Shown: positions 16,572 to 26,034, counted from the stretch's first letter. The stretch: 30,138 nt of DNA from CAZQLE01 sp964593905 (GCA_964593905.1 CAZQLE010000017.1:1-30138), one strand, 5' to 3'. Made by a program: numbers and translations. Notes: generated from the letters alone by a model not told the origin.

Positions 16572-17833
16572 AGCCGCTTAAAAAGCCATCTCAGGCTGCT
16601 GAAACCCGGCTCTTGCATGGTGAAGACTGGCCCGACCCTGAAAACGGCGCACTGAGCAGCCCCATTCAAATGTCCACCGCGTTTCGTCTGCCGGGGTTTG
16701 GCAGCAAACTGCTCGAGGCGGTCAACCTGGCTTCCAATCGCGCCCCGCACCTGTATTCGCGTTGGACAAACCCCACCCTGCGCACGTTGGAAAAACGGCT
16801 GGCCGAACTGGAAGGCGCCGAAGCTGGACTGGTCTTTTCGAGCGGGATGGCGGCAGTATCGGCTCTGCTGTTGACGGTGTTGAGCAGCGGCGACCATCTG
16901 GTGGCGGCGGAGGTGTGTTATGCCGGCGCGCTGGAGCTGATGGCGCTCACCCTGCCGCGTTTTGGAATTGAAGTGACCCTGGTGGATACCAGCCAACCCG
17001 AACAGATCCGGGCGGCGCTGCGGCCCAACACAAAACTGGTCTATGTGGAAACGCCCGCCAACCCCATTTTGCGTTTGACCGATATTCAGGCAGTTGCTGA
17101 GATTGCCCATGCTGGCGGGGTTCCGCTGGCGGTGGATTCGACTTTTGCCGGTCTGCTCTTGCAGCATCCGCTGGCCCTGGGCGCAGATTATGTGGTGCAC
17201 AGCCTGACCAAATACGCCAATGGACACGTGGATGCGCTGGGCGGGGTGGTGCTGGGGCGCGACGCAGATATCCTTAAAATCCGTAAAGAGATGCTGGTGC
17301 ATCTGGGCGGGGCGCTCAGCCCGCATCATGCCTGGTTGATCTTGCGCGGGTTAGAAACGCTGGCGCTGCGGCTGCAAAAGCACTGCACCAGTGCGCTGCG
17401 CATTGCCAGCTTTCTGGAGGCGCATCCAGCGGTGGAGCGGGTGTTTTATCCTGGTCTGGCAAGCCATCCGCAGCAGGCGCTGGCGGCCCGGCAGATGCAA
17501 GATTATGGCGGTATGCTGAGCTTTCAACTCAAAGGTGGTCTGGGCGCGGCCATCAGCCTGGCCGAGAAGATTCGTCTGGTAACCTATGCCACCTCGCTGG
17601 GGCACCCGCAAAGCCTGATGTTTTATTACCCGGCGGATATCTTTCTGGATGCAGCGCCCTACTACACCGCTGCACAACGTGAAAATTTGCGGCCGTGGGT
17701 GGGCAGGGGCCTGGTGCGGTTGAGCGTGGGGCTTGAAGACCCCGACGATCTCATGGCCGACCTTGACCAGGCGCTGCGCGGACGAACGATCAAAGGTGTG
17801 CTTGGCCCGTGGGTCTATCAGATGATGAAGTAA
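16568..17833 (+). CDS. Cys/Met-metabolism PLP-dependent enzyme (cystathionine gamma-synthase / methionine gamma-lyase family)
   Basis: A 421-aa fold-type I PLP enzyme of the Cys_Met_Meta_PP family. It shows the N-terminal ETRLLHG, YSRWTNPT (phosphate-binding Tyr/Arg), FSSGMAAVSALLL, VYVETPANP, the aspartate in LAVDSTFA, and the PLP-binding Lys215 in HSLTKYANGH. Members make or break C-S bonds of homocysteine, methionine, cystathionine or O-acylhomoserines; sequence alone does not separate these reactions. Two positions deviate from the common pattern: CYAGALEL replaces the usual YGGT, and LTKYANGH replaces the usual TKYIGGH. The start codon overlaps the MttB-family stop (ATGA), so the two proteins are made together. 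This suggests linked methyl and sulfur-amino-acid chemistry. Confidence 0.88.
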   Translation: MKPLKKPSQAAETRLLHGEDWPDPENGALSSPIQMSTAFRLPGFGSKLLEAVNLASNRAPHLYSRWTNPTLRTLEKRLAELEGAEAGLVFSSGMAAVSALLLTVLSSGDHLVAAEVCYAGALELMALTLPRFGIEVTLVDTSQPEQIRAALRPNTKLVYVETPANPILRLTDIQAVAEIAHAGGVPLAVDSTFAGLLLQHPLALGADYVVHSLTKYANGHVDALGGVVLGRDADILKIRKEMLVHLGGALSPHHAWLILRGLETLALRLQKHCTSALRIASFLEAHPAVERVFYPGLASHPQQALAARQMQDYGGMLSFQLKGGLGAAISLAEKIRLVTYATSLGHPQSLMFYYPADIFLDAAPYYTAAQRENLRPWVGRGLVRLSVGLEDPDDLMADLDQALRGRTIKGVLGPWVYQMMK

Positions 17834-17940
17834 AATAAGCGCAGTGCGTTGTGACACGCTGGTTGAAAAAATTTCTTTTCACCGATTGCGGTTCACTGTT
17901 CACTGACCGGCATCCACTACTTAACTTCCAAGGAGCTCTT

Positions 17941-18828
17941 ATGAAAAAAATCGGTTATATCGGTCTGGGTCTGATGGGCAAATCGATTGCGCGCAATATC
18001 CTTAAAGCCGGTTTCGCGGTGGTGGTGCATAACCGCAGCCAGGCAGCGGTGGATGAGCTGGTTGCTGAAGGCGCCGATAGCGCTGCATCGCCGGCCGAGA
18101 TGGCTGCCCGGGTGGATATTGTGTTTACCAATTTACCCGATTCGCCGGATGTGGAAAAAGTGGTGCTGGGCCCGGGCGGCATTCTCGAAGGTGCCCGGCC
18201 GGGGTTGATTGTGGTGGATAATTCGACCATCAAACCGGCCACGGCGCGCAAGATTGCCGCGGCGCTGGCTGAGAAGGGAATTCACTGGCTGGATGCCCCG
18301 GTCAGCGGGGGGGATATCGGCGCGCGCAACGGCACGCTGGCGATTATGGTGGGCGGGTCGGCCGAGGTGCTGGAAGCGGTGCGTCCGGTATTTGAGGCAA
18401 TGGGCAAGACGATTACCCATGTGGGAGATGCCGGCGCAGGACAGATTGCCAAAGCGGCCAACCAGATTATGGTTGCGGCGCAGATGGTGGCGATGAGTGA
18501 GCTGATGGTCTTTGCTCGAAAGGCCGGCGCGGACCCGCAAAAGGTGGTTGAGGCCATTCGCGGCGGGGCGGCGCAGTGTTGGACGCTGGATGTGAAGCCG
18601 CCGCGCATCTTTAGCGGCAACCGCCAGCCGGGGTTTAAGGCCTATATGCAGGCCAAAGATTTGAATATTGTGATGGAAACCGCGCGCGAATATGGCGCAC
18701 CGCTGCCCAGCTGTGCGGTGGATGCGCAGCTTTATAACGCCATGTTGCAGTGTGGGATGGAAAACCTGGATAACTCGGCCGTGCTCGGAATTTTGGAGCA
18801 GTTGGCGCATGTAACTGTTTCGGACTGA
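17941..18828 (+). CDS. NAD(P)-dependent beta-hydroxyacid dehydrogenase (3-hydroxyisobutyrate dehydrogenase / tartronate semialdehyde reductase family)
   Basis: A 295-aa oxidoreductase. The Rossmann motif GYIGLGLMGKSIARNILKAG is at the very N-terminus. The substrate-binding signature DAPVSGGDIGARNGTLAIMVGG follows, then catalytic Lys171 in AGQIAKAANQ. The family oxidises beta-hydroxyacids or reduces the corresponding semialdehydes with NAD(P); which substrate applies cannot be read from sequence. ATG 17941 follows AAGGAGCTCTT, a good ribosome-binding site; a longer reading from 17851 would run through the intergenic region. It lies 107 bases after the PLP-enzyme gene on the same strand and could be part of the same transcription unit. 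Confidence 0.9.
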   Translation: MKKIGYIGLGLMGKSIARNILKAGFAVVVHNRSQAAVDELVAEGADSAASPAEMAARVDIVFTNLPDSPDVEKVVLGPGGILEGARPGLIVVDNSTIKPATARKIAAALAEKGIHWLDAPVSGGDIGARNGTLAIMVGGSAEVLEAVRPVFEAMGKTITHVGDAGAGQIAKAANQIMVAAQMVAMSELMVFARKAGADPQKVVEAIRGGAAQCWTLDVKPPRIFSGNRQPGFKAYMQAKDLNIVMETAREYGAPLPSCAVDAQLYNAMLQCGMENLDNSAVLGILEQLAHVTVSD

Positions 18829-18871
18829 GGCTGAGAGTGCGCCCTGTGCGAGAAATTAAAGTGTCATAACC

Positions 18872-18903
18872 CGCAGCGCCGCCAGAATTCTGGCGGTGCT
18901 GCG
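18872..18903. terminator. Bidirectional terminator-like hairpin between convergent genes
   Basis: A 32-base inverted repeat (18872-18887 with 18888-18903), perfect except for one G-T pair, centred on AGAATTCT. It lies between the stop codons of the dehydrogenase (rightward) and the macroglobulin-like gene (leftward). T-tracts on either side are weak (AATTTCG rightward, CTTTAATTTC leftward). Confidence 0.6.
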
Positions 18904-18926
18904 AATTTCGTATCCGAATTGGTCTG

Positions 18927-21900
18927 TTACGGCGTAATCTTGATCATTCCGCCGGCACTCGACCCCTGGATTTCGGGGAAATCGAGCGCGTAGGCACGCG
19001 CCGGCAGAACGTGATATTCACCGGCCTGCACGGGCGCGAGGGTATAGACCAGTTGATAGGTCCCGGCCGGCAGTCGTTCTGCCGTCCAGCGCACCCGATC
19101 GCCATACATTACCGGGGCGCCAAAATACCACCAACCCCAGCCGTCATGGTATAAATCGCGCTGAAATTCAACCGGCTGCCCCTGCTGGCTGGTTTTTAAT
19201 GACGGGTTCAAGGCTTCCAGCCCGGCCGGAATAAAATCTTCAACCACGACTGTGCCCTGGCTTTCGGGCACGGTGAGGTTTATGCGCACCTGAACGGCGG
19301 CATTGCCGTTCAATGCCAGGGTGTTGATGGATGGACACTCTTCCCGGCTGCAATCTTTTCCGGCGATGCGATAGCTGCGGGTCAGGGTCAACCCGCGCTG
19401 GATGGGCCGGGCTTCATCCACCGGGCGATAAATCTCCAACCCTAGGGTGTAAAACAAATTTCCGGTTCCCGCGCTGCGCTCCACCGCCAGAATATTGGCG
19501 CGGTCAGCCGCGAGCTGTGAAAGCGGGGCAAACGCGGTCACCGTGGTGAGCGTGAGCGGTTCTGCGGTGTCTCCGGCGGCCAGGTTTTGCCCATTTAAGC
19601 TGGCCGAATAACTGTAATCGGCCTGCCATCCGCCCACGCCCTGGGCCGCGGCGGTCAGGGCGGTAATGCTCCAGGCGGTGTCGCGCCATCCGCCCCAACT
19701 GCCTTTTCCACGGCGGCTGACGGCCAGATACTGGGCTGCTTCGGCCGCCAACGGAGAGGCCGGGTCAATCTGCGCCAGTGTGTTCAACACCACTGCGGTG
19801 TTAAAGATCAGTGAATACTCTCTGCCGGTGCCTTCCCAGTGTGCGCCGTTGGCGCTGCGCACTGCGCTGGTTTTTAACTGCTCCACCAGATCGCGCGCCG
19901 CCGGGTCGGACGGGTCGGAGATTTGCACACTTGCCGCCAGCAATGCCCTGGCCCAGGGGTCCATCTCTTGGGCGCGGCTAACCAGCGGCAGCGGTGAAAA
20001 GTCGGCAAAACCGGCCCGCTGCAAGCCATACACCATCCATACCGCGCGTTCCAATTCCACACGGCCGGCGAGCTGGTTGGCCGGTAAATATCCGGCGGAT
20101 AGAAAATCGCGGGCGCGGATCAGATTGGGTTCGGCGATGTCAAAACCGCTCTGGCGGGCCTGCCCCATCACCGACAGCGCAGCGGCTGTGATCTTGAGGT
20201 CGCCGTTGGGCCCGGTTCCCCAGCCCCAACTTCCATCGGTCTTTTGCAACCGCATAAGCCGATCCAACCCGTTTTGCACTGCGCCGCGCAATTGCTCTTC
20301 AAGACCGGGCTGCTGCCAGCCGGCTGTGCGAACGGCGTTGTATACGCTCAGACGCGGCAGCAGACGGTTGAGGATGGCCTCGGTGTAATCATTTTCACCA
20401 TCCTCCAATGTGCTCAGGCCGTTGATTGCCACAGCAGCCAGCGATGGCGCCAATTCCACGCTCACTTTGCCGCCCTGTGGGGTGAATGAACGGGGCAAAT
20501 GGATCGTTTCGAATCTTGAAGATTCGCTTGCCAGTATGCCGCTGGTGCGGAAGGTTTCGGGGGTGATGTAATGCAGCACGGGCAGTGGGCTGTCTTCTGG
20601 CCGTGCGGCGTCTTCGAGGCTGTCGGTGCGGGCCGAAAAGACCAGGTCAACGCTGTCGCTGTCTTGCACGGTGCCCCACCAGGTGACAACCTGCATTGCG
20701 CCCGCTTCCAGTTGAATATTTTGCGCCATCTGCGCCGCATCATCCAGAGTGAAACCCAGCGCGTCCAAGCGCACATTGGTCTTTTGCGCGGTGGTGGTGT
20801 TGTTATGCACTTCGGCGCGCAGCTGAACATGATCTCCGGCGGTGAAATAGCGCGGTGTAAGCGGCCGGATGATTAAATCTTTGGCGGCTTCAATATCCAC
20901 GGTGGCTTCGCCGACGCGGGTGTCTTTATCCAGCCCCCGCACCCAGGCTGTCCAGGTGGTGAGATTATCGGGTAAGGTGATCTCAACCGTCGCTTTCCCT
21001 TCGGCGTCTGTGCGCAGGTCTCCCTGCCAGAGCGCGGTATCGAGGAACCGATCGCGTACCTGACTGATTTGCTGCGTATCGCCGCCGCCGCCGCCCCCGC
21101 CGATTGGGCGGCGAACCGGGCCATCACTATAGGCGGCCAGAGAAAAGCTGCTCTGAACACCCAGAGGTTGTTCTCCGTAGTAGGCATCCATAATGCTGAC
21201 GCTGTTGGGGTCGGCCAGCGCCAGCGCTGCCTTGTCAACAATTGCGACTGAAAATTCACCCTGCACGGGTTGTCCGTTTTGATCAGTCACTTGCAGGGTG
21301 TATTTCACTGTTGAACCGGGCAGGGCGCGGTCTGTACTGGGGGTGAGCTGCACATTCAATTGTAAAGCCGCCGGTGCGACCTTTAATTTCAATATTCCGT
21401 GCCGAAAGTCGGCGCGGCCGTCGGCGCGTTTGCCCACCAGGGTAACGGTCACATAGACATTGGGCGCATCCATTTCTTCCAGCGGGATGTCGAGGGTTTT
21501 TCCGGCCCCGGAGAATTTTTCAATGCGCGAACGCATTACCTTTTCTCGCTCAATGGTCACCAGTGCGGTCACTTCGCCCGGGAAGGGGTTGGGGACAAAT
21601 ACCTGGGCTGTCTGACCGGGCTGGTAACTGCCTGCATCAGCGGTAAGCTGAATGCGCCGTTCGGTCAACTGCGGCCAGAAAGCTGCTCCTTCGCCTGCTG
21701 CCCAGATCAGTTTTTCGGTCACGGCGGTTCCGCTGATCAGTTGCAGGCGATACATGCCCGGTTCGGGCGGGGTGAATTCAACCCGCGCCCTGCCCCGTGC
21801 GTCGGTGACCAGATCAATGGAGCTGACCGGTTCGGAGGTGAGAATCGGGTCGGTTTCAAGCCCGTTTTCATCAATTTTCCAGGCAACGTGGTCAAAAGCA

Positions 21901-24875
21901 ACCTTAACCGGCTGGTTGCCGGTGACATTTCCCTGCCAGTCCACACTGAGCACGGCGGCTCCAAAGGCCTGGTTTGCCGCTGCCATCCAGCTATCCAGCT
22001 TTAACCCGGCATAAATCGGCGATAGATGGATTCGCGCAGTCTGCCGTGCACTGACGGGTCTGCCGCCCGCGTCTTCCACGGTTACTTCCAGGGTTAACTG
22101 AACCGGCTGACCGGGATCTTCGATCTGTCTTTGTATTTGATCCAGCGGGAGGCTGAGTTCAAACTGACCGCCGGGGCCGGTCTTGCCAGTCCCTTCGGTG
22201 ATATAGACCCCCAGGCTGGAATTAAAGCGCGGGTAGCGGCTGAACATTCGCGCGATACTGCCGCCGCTGGTGAATCCTTCGGGCAGCCGTGCCTGGGTGG
22301 GGCCGGCGTAGAGGGTCCAGTGCAGGTTAAGGTCTTTGCCGGGCGCGCCAAAGTAATATCTGGCATTAATCAGCGCGCTGCGCACATCTGAAAGCAGGCC
22401 TTCTTCGGGTTTAAACGTTACCGAAAGCTCAATATCCGGTTTGCGATAATCGGCCACCTGAAAACTCAGATATCCTCCCTGGATGGGGTCAGGGGATTGG
22501 ATGTTGTAGTAGCCAGGCTCTGCATTTTCGGGCAGAACAAAACTGCCTGCCGCGCTGCCAAACTCATTCAGCGGCAGGGTTAAATCATTCAACAGGGGGG
22601 TAATGCCGGTATCGGGCTGATAGCTGCCAAAGATCTGGAGTTGGATATCCTCTTCCTCGGGCAGCAGGTAACGCCCATTGTCTTTGTAGCGCAGCAGGGC
22701 CCGGTACGAAACCGTTTGGCCGGGGCGGTAAATGGGCCGGTCGGTATACAGGTAGAGCTGGCGTTTGTCGCTTTGCAGTTCAAAGTTGTAACCCGAACTC
22801 CACACGCTTAGCCCGCTGGTCCAGTTTTCCATGGATAATGCAAAATTTGCCTGTCCCGGCTGGCCGATGACCGCAAAATAATGCCGCTCATAATTGCCGC
22901 CATCCACCGGGACGCTGCACAACCCCTTTTCATCTGTCTGACAGGTCTGGATGAGGGTCTGTTGGTCATCATAAACAGAAATTTCTGCACCGGCCAGCGG
23001 AGATTGATTTACCAGGCTGATGGCCCAGACGGTCATTTCGGTGCGGCTGCGTTTCATTTCGAGGGCGGTACTGCTGATCACGGTAAAGAAGTACGGTGGG
23101 TAGCTGCTGCCTTCCTGGGCAAATTCGGGGGCAGAGATCTCATAGTAATACAGCCCCGGCGCCGGCGATCGCCCATCTTCGGTCAGTTGAATCTGGACGC
23201 TGGAGGATTCATTCATACGAATATTCAGCGGCTGGGTCCAGGTATTTGCGTTCTCTCCGATCAGCGGCTGTTCGGCGCCGGCATTATAAGCTTGTTGCCG
23301 CATCAGGAATGCTTCCAGGGTTAGCGTTTCGGCACGTGTGGTAAGGGTGGTGACATTGGTCGCACGGGCGTTCAGCCCAAAGCTTCCCGCCGGGAGGAAT
23401 GAACTCCCGCTCTGCCCATACATGGCCGGGATGAGCAGTTCAGGAATTGCGGGCCCCGTGAAGAAGTTCAGGTTTGTTTCGCCGCTGATTGCGCCTCCCC
23501 AACGGTCGGTTATGCGCGGATTAATGATCAGTTGATAACTGGTAGAGGGCTCAAAAAAGCCGGAAATAAAGGCGCTGCTTTCTTCGCCGCCCTGGTAGAC
23601 TGCAAAATCGCCCGGTTTGGGTTGAATTTCAAACCAGCGCGAAAGGTCTCCTTTGGTCAGCGGCTGGCTGAAGCGGAGCTCGATGCTGCCGTAACCGCCG
23701 CCGTAAACCACAATTGGTTTGCCGCGTTCGGGGTTGGTGGCAATTACCCGCAGCGACCCGACGGTGCGGTAACTGCGCGAAATGTCTTTTCCCAGCGGGG
23801 TTCCACCTGCCGAGCGGGTTCCGCCATCCAGGCGCAGCAGATAGGCCGTTTCGCGGGCAAAGGGGATGGCATGATGAAAGGTTACCTGGGTGCTGTCATC
23901 TGACCAGGTAAATTTGCCCGGCACTCTGGCTTCGTTGCTATCGGCCAGAATGAAGTTTTTTTCAAGGCTGGCCCGGTCGATGGGCTGGTTAAAGGTGAGC
24001 TGGATATCTTCTTCGAGGAAAAGATTCTGGGTGGCCTCGGGCGTGATGCTTAACAACTGCGGCGGGCGGGTTTTGAATGACCACGAGCGGGGTGAATCGG
24101 CCGCAAGCGACCCACCGGATGGCGACTTAAGCGCTTCAGAGATTTTTGCGGTATACGAAATGCCGCCGGCCAGCGGCGGGTCGGGATAAAAGACATAGGT
24201 GGCTGTATTAATCCATTCACCCCGACCAGAGACGGGTGGGTCTAAAACCAGCGCCGGCGGTTGGCCGGTTGGGTCACCCCCGAGGGGAACCACTGCCTGA
24301 TTGAAGGTCACCGCCACCGCGGCGGAAGGATTAATCTCGCTGCTGAGGTCGCCGGGAATTTGCTCGATCACCCGCAGTTCTTGGGGTGCAGTGTAGAAGA
24401 ACTGCACGCTCTCATTCTGGGTAAGGGCATTGACAGCCGAGGTCAGCCCGCCGGTAAGGGTAAGGGCATAGCGTTGTCCGGGGGTCCAGCTCTCGGTGGG
24501 GCGGAGCGTGACCTGATCGCGCGCGTCATTCCAGGTTAAACTCACCTGTAGGGTGGGTTCGATGGACAGGGCGGCTTCAAAAGATTCTGCTGTAACCGGC
24601 TGGTCAAAATACAGTTTAATACCCAGCGCAGGATCAAACTGACTGCCTGAAGGCGGGTCGGTTTCGATCAGGGCCGGCGGCAGAGGCTGCCGGGTGGCGG
24701 TTGGCGCCGGAGAAGGTGTGGCCGGCGCGGCAGGCTGCACAGCGGTGGGTTGGGTCTGGTTTGCGGCGGGGGTGCGTTGGCCAGTCAGGCTGCAAGCATT
24801 GGCCAGCATGGAGAGAACCAGGATAAGAGCCCAGACAGGGATGGTCTTGAGTCTGCGCTGATGATTTCCCTTCAT
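18927..24875 (-). CDS. Alpha-2-macroglobulin-like giant lipoprotein lacking the thioester motif
   Basis: A 1982-aa exported protein. A lipoprotein-type signal ends at Cys28 (LSMLANAC), followed by a Thr/Pro/Ala/Gln tether. About 70-390 holds three Ig-like Big_5 repeats (each with a V/LTFNQ/YFDQP-type strand). MG2 carries YTDRPIYRPGQTV at about 708-720. A run of seven glycines (1259-1265) lies just before the A2M core (FLDTALWQGDL...ITLPDNLTTWTAWVRGLDKDTRVGEATV). The thioester domain follows, then the C-terminal MG10 domain (YDGDRVRW-like region to the end). Where family members have CxEQ, this one has D-Y1497-T-E-A1500, so no thioester can form. Family members trap proteases or act as periplasmic/cell-surface guards; this one can at best do so non-covalently. 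No pbpC neighbour is present. ATG 24875 has GGAGG four bases upstream; ATG 24899 has none. Confidence 0.88.
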   Translation of the reverse strand: MKGNHQRRLKTIPVWALILVLSMLANACSLTGQRTPAANQTQPTAVQPAAPATPSPAPTATRQPLPPALIETDPPSGSQFDPALGIKLYFDQPVTAESFEAALSIEPTLQVSLTWNDARDQVTLRPTESWTPGQRYALTLTGGLTSAVNALTQNESVQFFYTAPQELRVIEQIPGDLSSEINPSAAVAVTFNQAVVPLGGDPTGQPPALVLDPPVSGRGEWINTATYVFYPDPPLAGGISYTAKISEALKSPSGGSLAADSPRSWSFKTRPPQLLSITPEATQNLFLEEDIQLTFNQPIDRASLEKNFILADSNEARVPGKFTWSDDSTQVTFHHAIPFARETAYLLRLDGGTRSAGGTPLGKDISRSYRTVGSLRVIATNPERGKPIVVYGGGYGSIELRFSQPLTKGDLSRWFEIQPKPGDFAVYQGGEESSAFISGFFEPSTSYQLIINPRITDRWGGAISGETNLNFFTGPAIPELLIPAMYGQSGSSFLPAGSFGLNARATNVTTLTTRAETLTLEAFLMRQQAYNAGAEQPLIGENANTWTQPLNIRMNESSSVQIQLTEDGRSPAPGLYYYEISAPEFAQEGSSYPPYFFTVISSTALEMKRSRTEMTVWAISLVNQSPLAGAEISVYDDQQTLIQTCQTDEKGLCSVPVDGGNYERHYFAVIGQPGQANFALSMENWTSGLSVWSSGYNFELQSDKRQLYLYTDRPIYRPGQTVSYRALLRYKDNGRYLLPEEEDIQLQIFGSYQPDTGITPLLNDLTLPLNEFGSAAGSFVLPENAEPGYYNIQSPDPIQGGYLSFQVADYRKPDIELSVTFKPEEGLLSDVRSALINARYYFGAPGKDLNLHWTLYAGPTQARLPEGFTSGGSIARMFSRYPRFNSSLGVYITEGTGKTGPGGQFELSLPLDQIQRQIEDPGQPVQLTLEVTVEDAGGRPVSARQTARIHLSPIYAGLKLDSWMAAANQAFGAAVLSVDWQGNVTGNQPVKVAFDHVAWKIDENGLETDPILTSEPVSSIDLVTDARGRARVEFTPPEPGMYRLQLISGTAVTEKLIWAAGEGAAFWPQLTERRIQLTADAGSYQPGQTAQVFVPNPFPGEVTALVTIEREKVMRSRIEKFSGAGKTLDIPLEEMDAPNVYVTVTLVGKRADGRADFRHGILKLKVAPAALQLNVQLTPSTDRALPGSTVKYTLQVTDQNGQPVQGEFSVAIVDKAALALADPNSVSIMDAYYGEQPLGVQSSFSLAAYSDGPVRRPIGGGGGGGDTQQISQVRDRFLDTALWQGDLRTDAEGKATVEITLPDNLTTWTAWVRGLDKDTRVGEATVDIEAAKDLIIRPLTPRYFTAGDHVQLRAEVHNNTTTAQKTNVRLDALGFTLDDAAQMAQNIQLEAGAMQVVTWWGTVQDSDSVDLVFSARTDSLEDAARPEDSPLPVLHYITPETFRTSGILASESSRFETIHLPRSFTPQGGKVSVELAPSLAAVAINGLSTLEDGENDYTEAILNRLLPRLSVYNAVRTAGWQQPGLEEQLRGAVQNGLDRLMRLQKTDGSWGWGTGPNGDLKITAAALSVMGQARQSGFDIAEPNLIRARDFLSAGYLPANQLAGRVELERAVWMVYGLQRAGFADFSPLPLVSRAQEMDPWARALLAASVQISDPSDPAARDLVEQLKTSAVRSANGAHWEGTGREYSLIFNTAVVLNTLAQIDPASPLAAEAAQYLAVSRRGKGSWGGWRDTAWSITALTAAAQGVGGWQADYSYSASLNGQNLAAGDTAEPLTLTTVTAFAPLSQLAADRANILAVERSAGTGNLFYTLGLEIYRPVDEARPIQRGLTLTRSYRIAGKDCSREECPSINTLALNGNAAVQVRINLTVPESQGTVVVEDFIPAGLEALNPSLKTSQQGQPVEFQRDLYHDGWGWWYFGAPVMYGDRVRWTAERLPAGTYQLVYTLAPVQAGEYHVLPARAYALDFPEIQGSSAGGMIKITP
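21081..21101 (-). repeat. GGC/GGG codon run encoding seven glycines in the macroglobulin-like protein
   Basis: Seven consecutive glycine codons (residues 1259-1265) form a short microsatellite-like tract. It lies between the MG domains and the A2M core, close to where a bait region or flexible linker would sit. The tract could vary in length between strains through slippage. Confidence 0.8.
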
Positions 24876-24918
24876 ATAACCTCCACTATCGAATGCCATA
24901 CGCGTAAGGTTGCTTTCG

Positions 24919-24924
24919 ATTATA
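24919..24924 (-). promoter_or_regulatory. Putative -10 element of the macroglobulin-like gene
   Basis: TATAAT on the minus strand, 43 bases upstream of ATG 24875. It would give a leader of roughly 37 bases containing the GGAGG site, which supports the 24875 start over 24899. No clear -35 is visible. Confidence 0.45.
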
Positions 24925-24994
24925 GCGCAAAACGCAAAATTGCCTGTTTGCGGATTGACTACGCTGAAAGCCCGCCTGTCTGGTCACAGAGGCC

Positions 24995-25030
24995 AAAAAA
25001 AGAGACGATCACCGCGATCGTCTCTTTTTT
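24995..25030. terminator. Bidirectional intrinsic terminator of the Dpp/Opp-type operon
   Basis: AGAGACGATC (25001-25010) pairs perfectly with GATCGTCTCT (25016-25025) around a five-base loop. A-run and T-run flanks extend the stem and give T-tracts on both strands. It sits just beyond the stop of the last permease gene (25045), ending the leftward transport operon before the macroglobulin-like gene's own promoter. Confidence 0.9.
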
Positions 25031-25044
25031 GGTTTTGAATTCTT

Positions 25045-26031
25045 TTACCCGCCAGATGACCCGCGCAGGCGAGGATCCAGTACATCGCGCAGACCGTCTC
25101 CCAGTAAATTGAAAGACATCACGGTGACCATGATCGCCAGACCGGGGAAAAACACCAGGTGCGGGGCGTTGAATACGCTGTTGCGCTCTTCGCCCAGCAT
25201 TAATCCCCATTCGGGTTTGGGGAATTCTGCACCCAGACCGAGAAAGCTGAGGGCGGCGGCGCTGAGAATGGCGGTGGCGATGCCAAGCGTACCCTGCACG
25301 ATGAGCGGGGTGAGCGCGTTGGGTAAAACCCGCTTGAACAGCATACGGATTTTTGAAGCGCCAAGAGCCCGCGATGCGGTTACAAAATCGAGTTCCTTGA
25401 TGGAAACCACCCCCGCGCGCACCACGCGCGCGTAAATTGGGATCTCAATGATCGCAATTGCCAGCAGGGCATTAATCAACCCTGGTCCCAGCACTGCCAC
25501 GATTGCAATCGCGAGCAGCAGGCTGGGGAACGCCATTAATACATCCAGTGAGCGCATGATCAAATCATCAACCCAACCGCCCAGGAAGCCGGCTGTGGCT
25601 CCCAGCAAACCACCGACGATGATGGCAAAGGTGATGGTTGAGATGCCAATTTGCAGTGAAAGGCGCGAGCCAAAGACAATGCGCGAGAACAAATCGCGCG
25701 AATTGCCATCCACGCCCATCAGGTGTTGGGGCTCTTCTTGTGGGCAGCCCAGCAGGTGAATGCAGGGCGTATCGCGCCGCTTTGAGCCTTTAACGGCCTT
25801 AATGGGGTCATAGGGGGCAATTTGCTCGGCAAAAATAGCCATGACGACCATGATGAAAAGCAGAACCATGCCCAGCCGCGCAGAGCGATGGCGCAGCAAG
25901 CGGCGCAAAGCATCTTTGGTGGGAGAATCTGCCTTTGCAGAGAGTATCTGGGCGGCTGCTGCGGGTTCTTGATTCGTTTCTGGAGCAGCGGCGTTTGTTT
26001 CGATTTCGGATTTATTCATTTCAACGCTCAT
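25045..26031 (-). CDS. ABC transporter permease, DppC/OppC type
   Basis: A 328-aa inner-membrane permease of the binding-protein-dependent peptide/nickel class. A polar Ala/Glu-rich cytoplasmic N-terminus (1-40) leads to the OppC_N segment (RRLLRHRSARLGMVLLFIMVVMAIFAEQIAPYDP). The EAA loop that docks the ATPase is visible as DFVTASRALGASKIRMLFKRVLPNALTPL. The protein ends FNLLGDGLRDVLDPRLRG, typical of DppC. The extracytoplasmic insert after the first helix contains Cys90 and Cys96. The start ATG follows GGAG by six bases, and that Shine-Dalgarno sequence overlaps the stop region of the upstream permease, so the two are coupled. No ATPase gene follows before the terminator. Confidence 0.93.
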   Translation of the reverse strand: MSVEMNKSEIETNAAAPETNQEPAAAAQILSAKADSPTKDALRRLLRHRSARLGMVLLFIMVVMAIFAEQIAPYDPIKAVKGSKRRDTPCIHLLGCPQEEPQHLMGVDGNSRDLFSRIVFGSRLSLQIGISTITFAIIVGGLLGATAGFLGGWVDDLIMRSLDVLMAFPSLLLAIAIVAVLGPGLINALLAIAIIEIPIYARVVRAGVVSIKELDFVTASRALGASKIRMLFKRVLPNALTPLIVQGTLGIATAILSAAALSFLGLGAEFPKPEWGLMLGEERNSVFNAPHLVFFPGLAIMVTVMSFNLLGDGLRDVLDPRLRGSSGG

Positions 26032-26034
26032 GGT

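Noticed and set aside
16547..17329. A 260-codon open frame on the minus strand
   Set aside because: It is antisense to the PLP enzyme, whose active-site motifs are all intact; the opposite-strand translation is His/Gln/Arg-rich and unlike any family I know.
17834..17940. Repeated GTTCACT units and a TGAAAA/TTTTCA inverted repeat before the dehydrogenase
   Set aside because: The units are too short and few for a repeat array, and the inverted repeat has no T-tract; no clear regulatory meaning.
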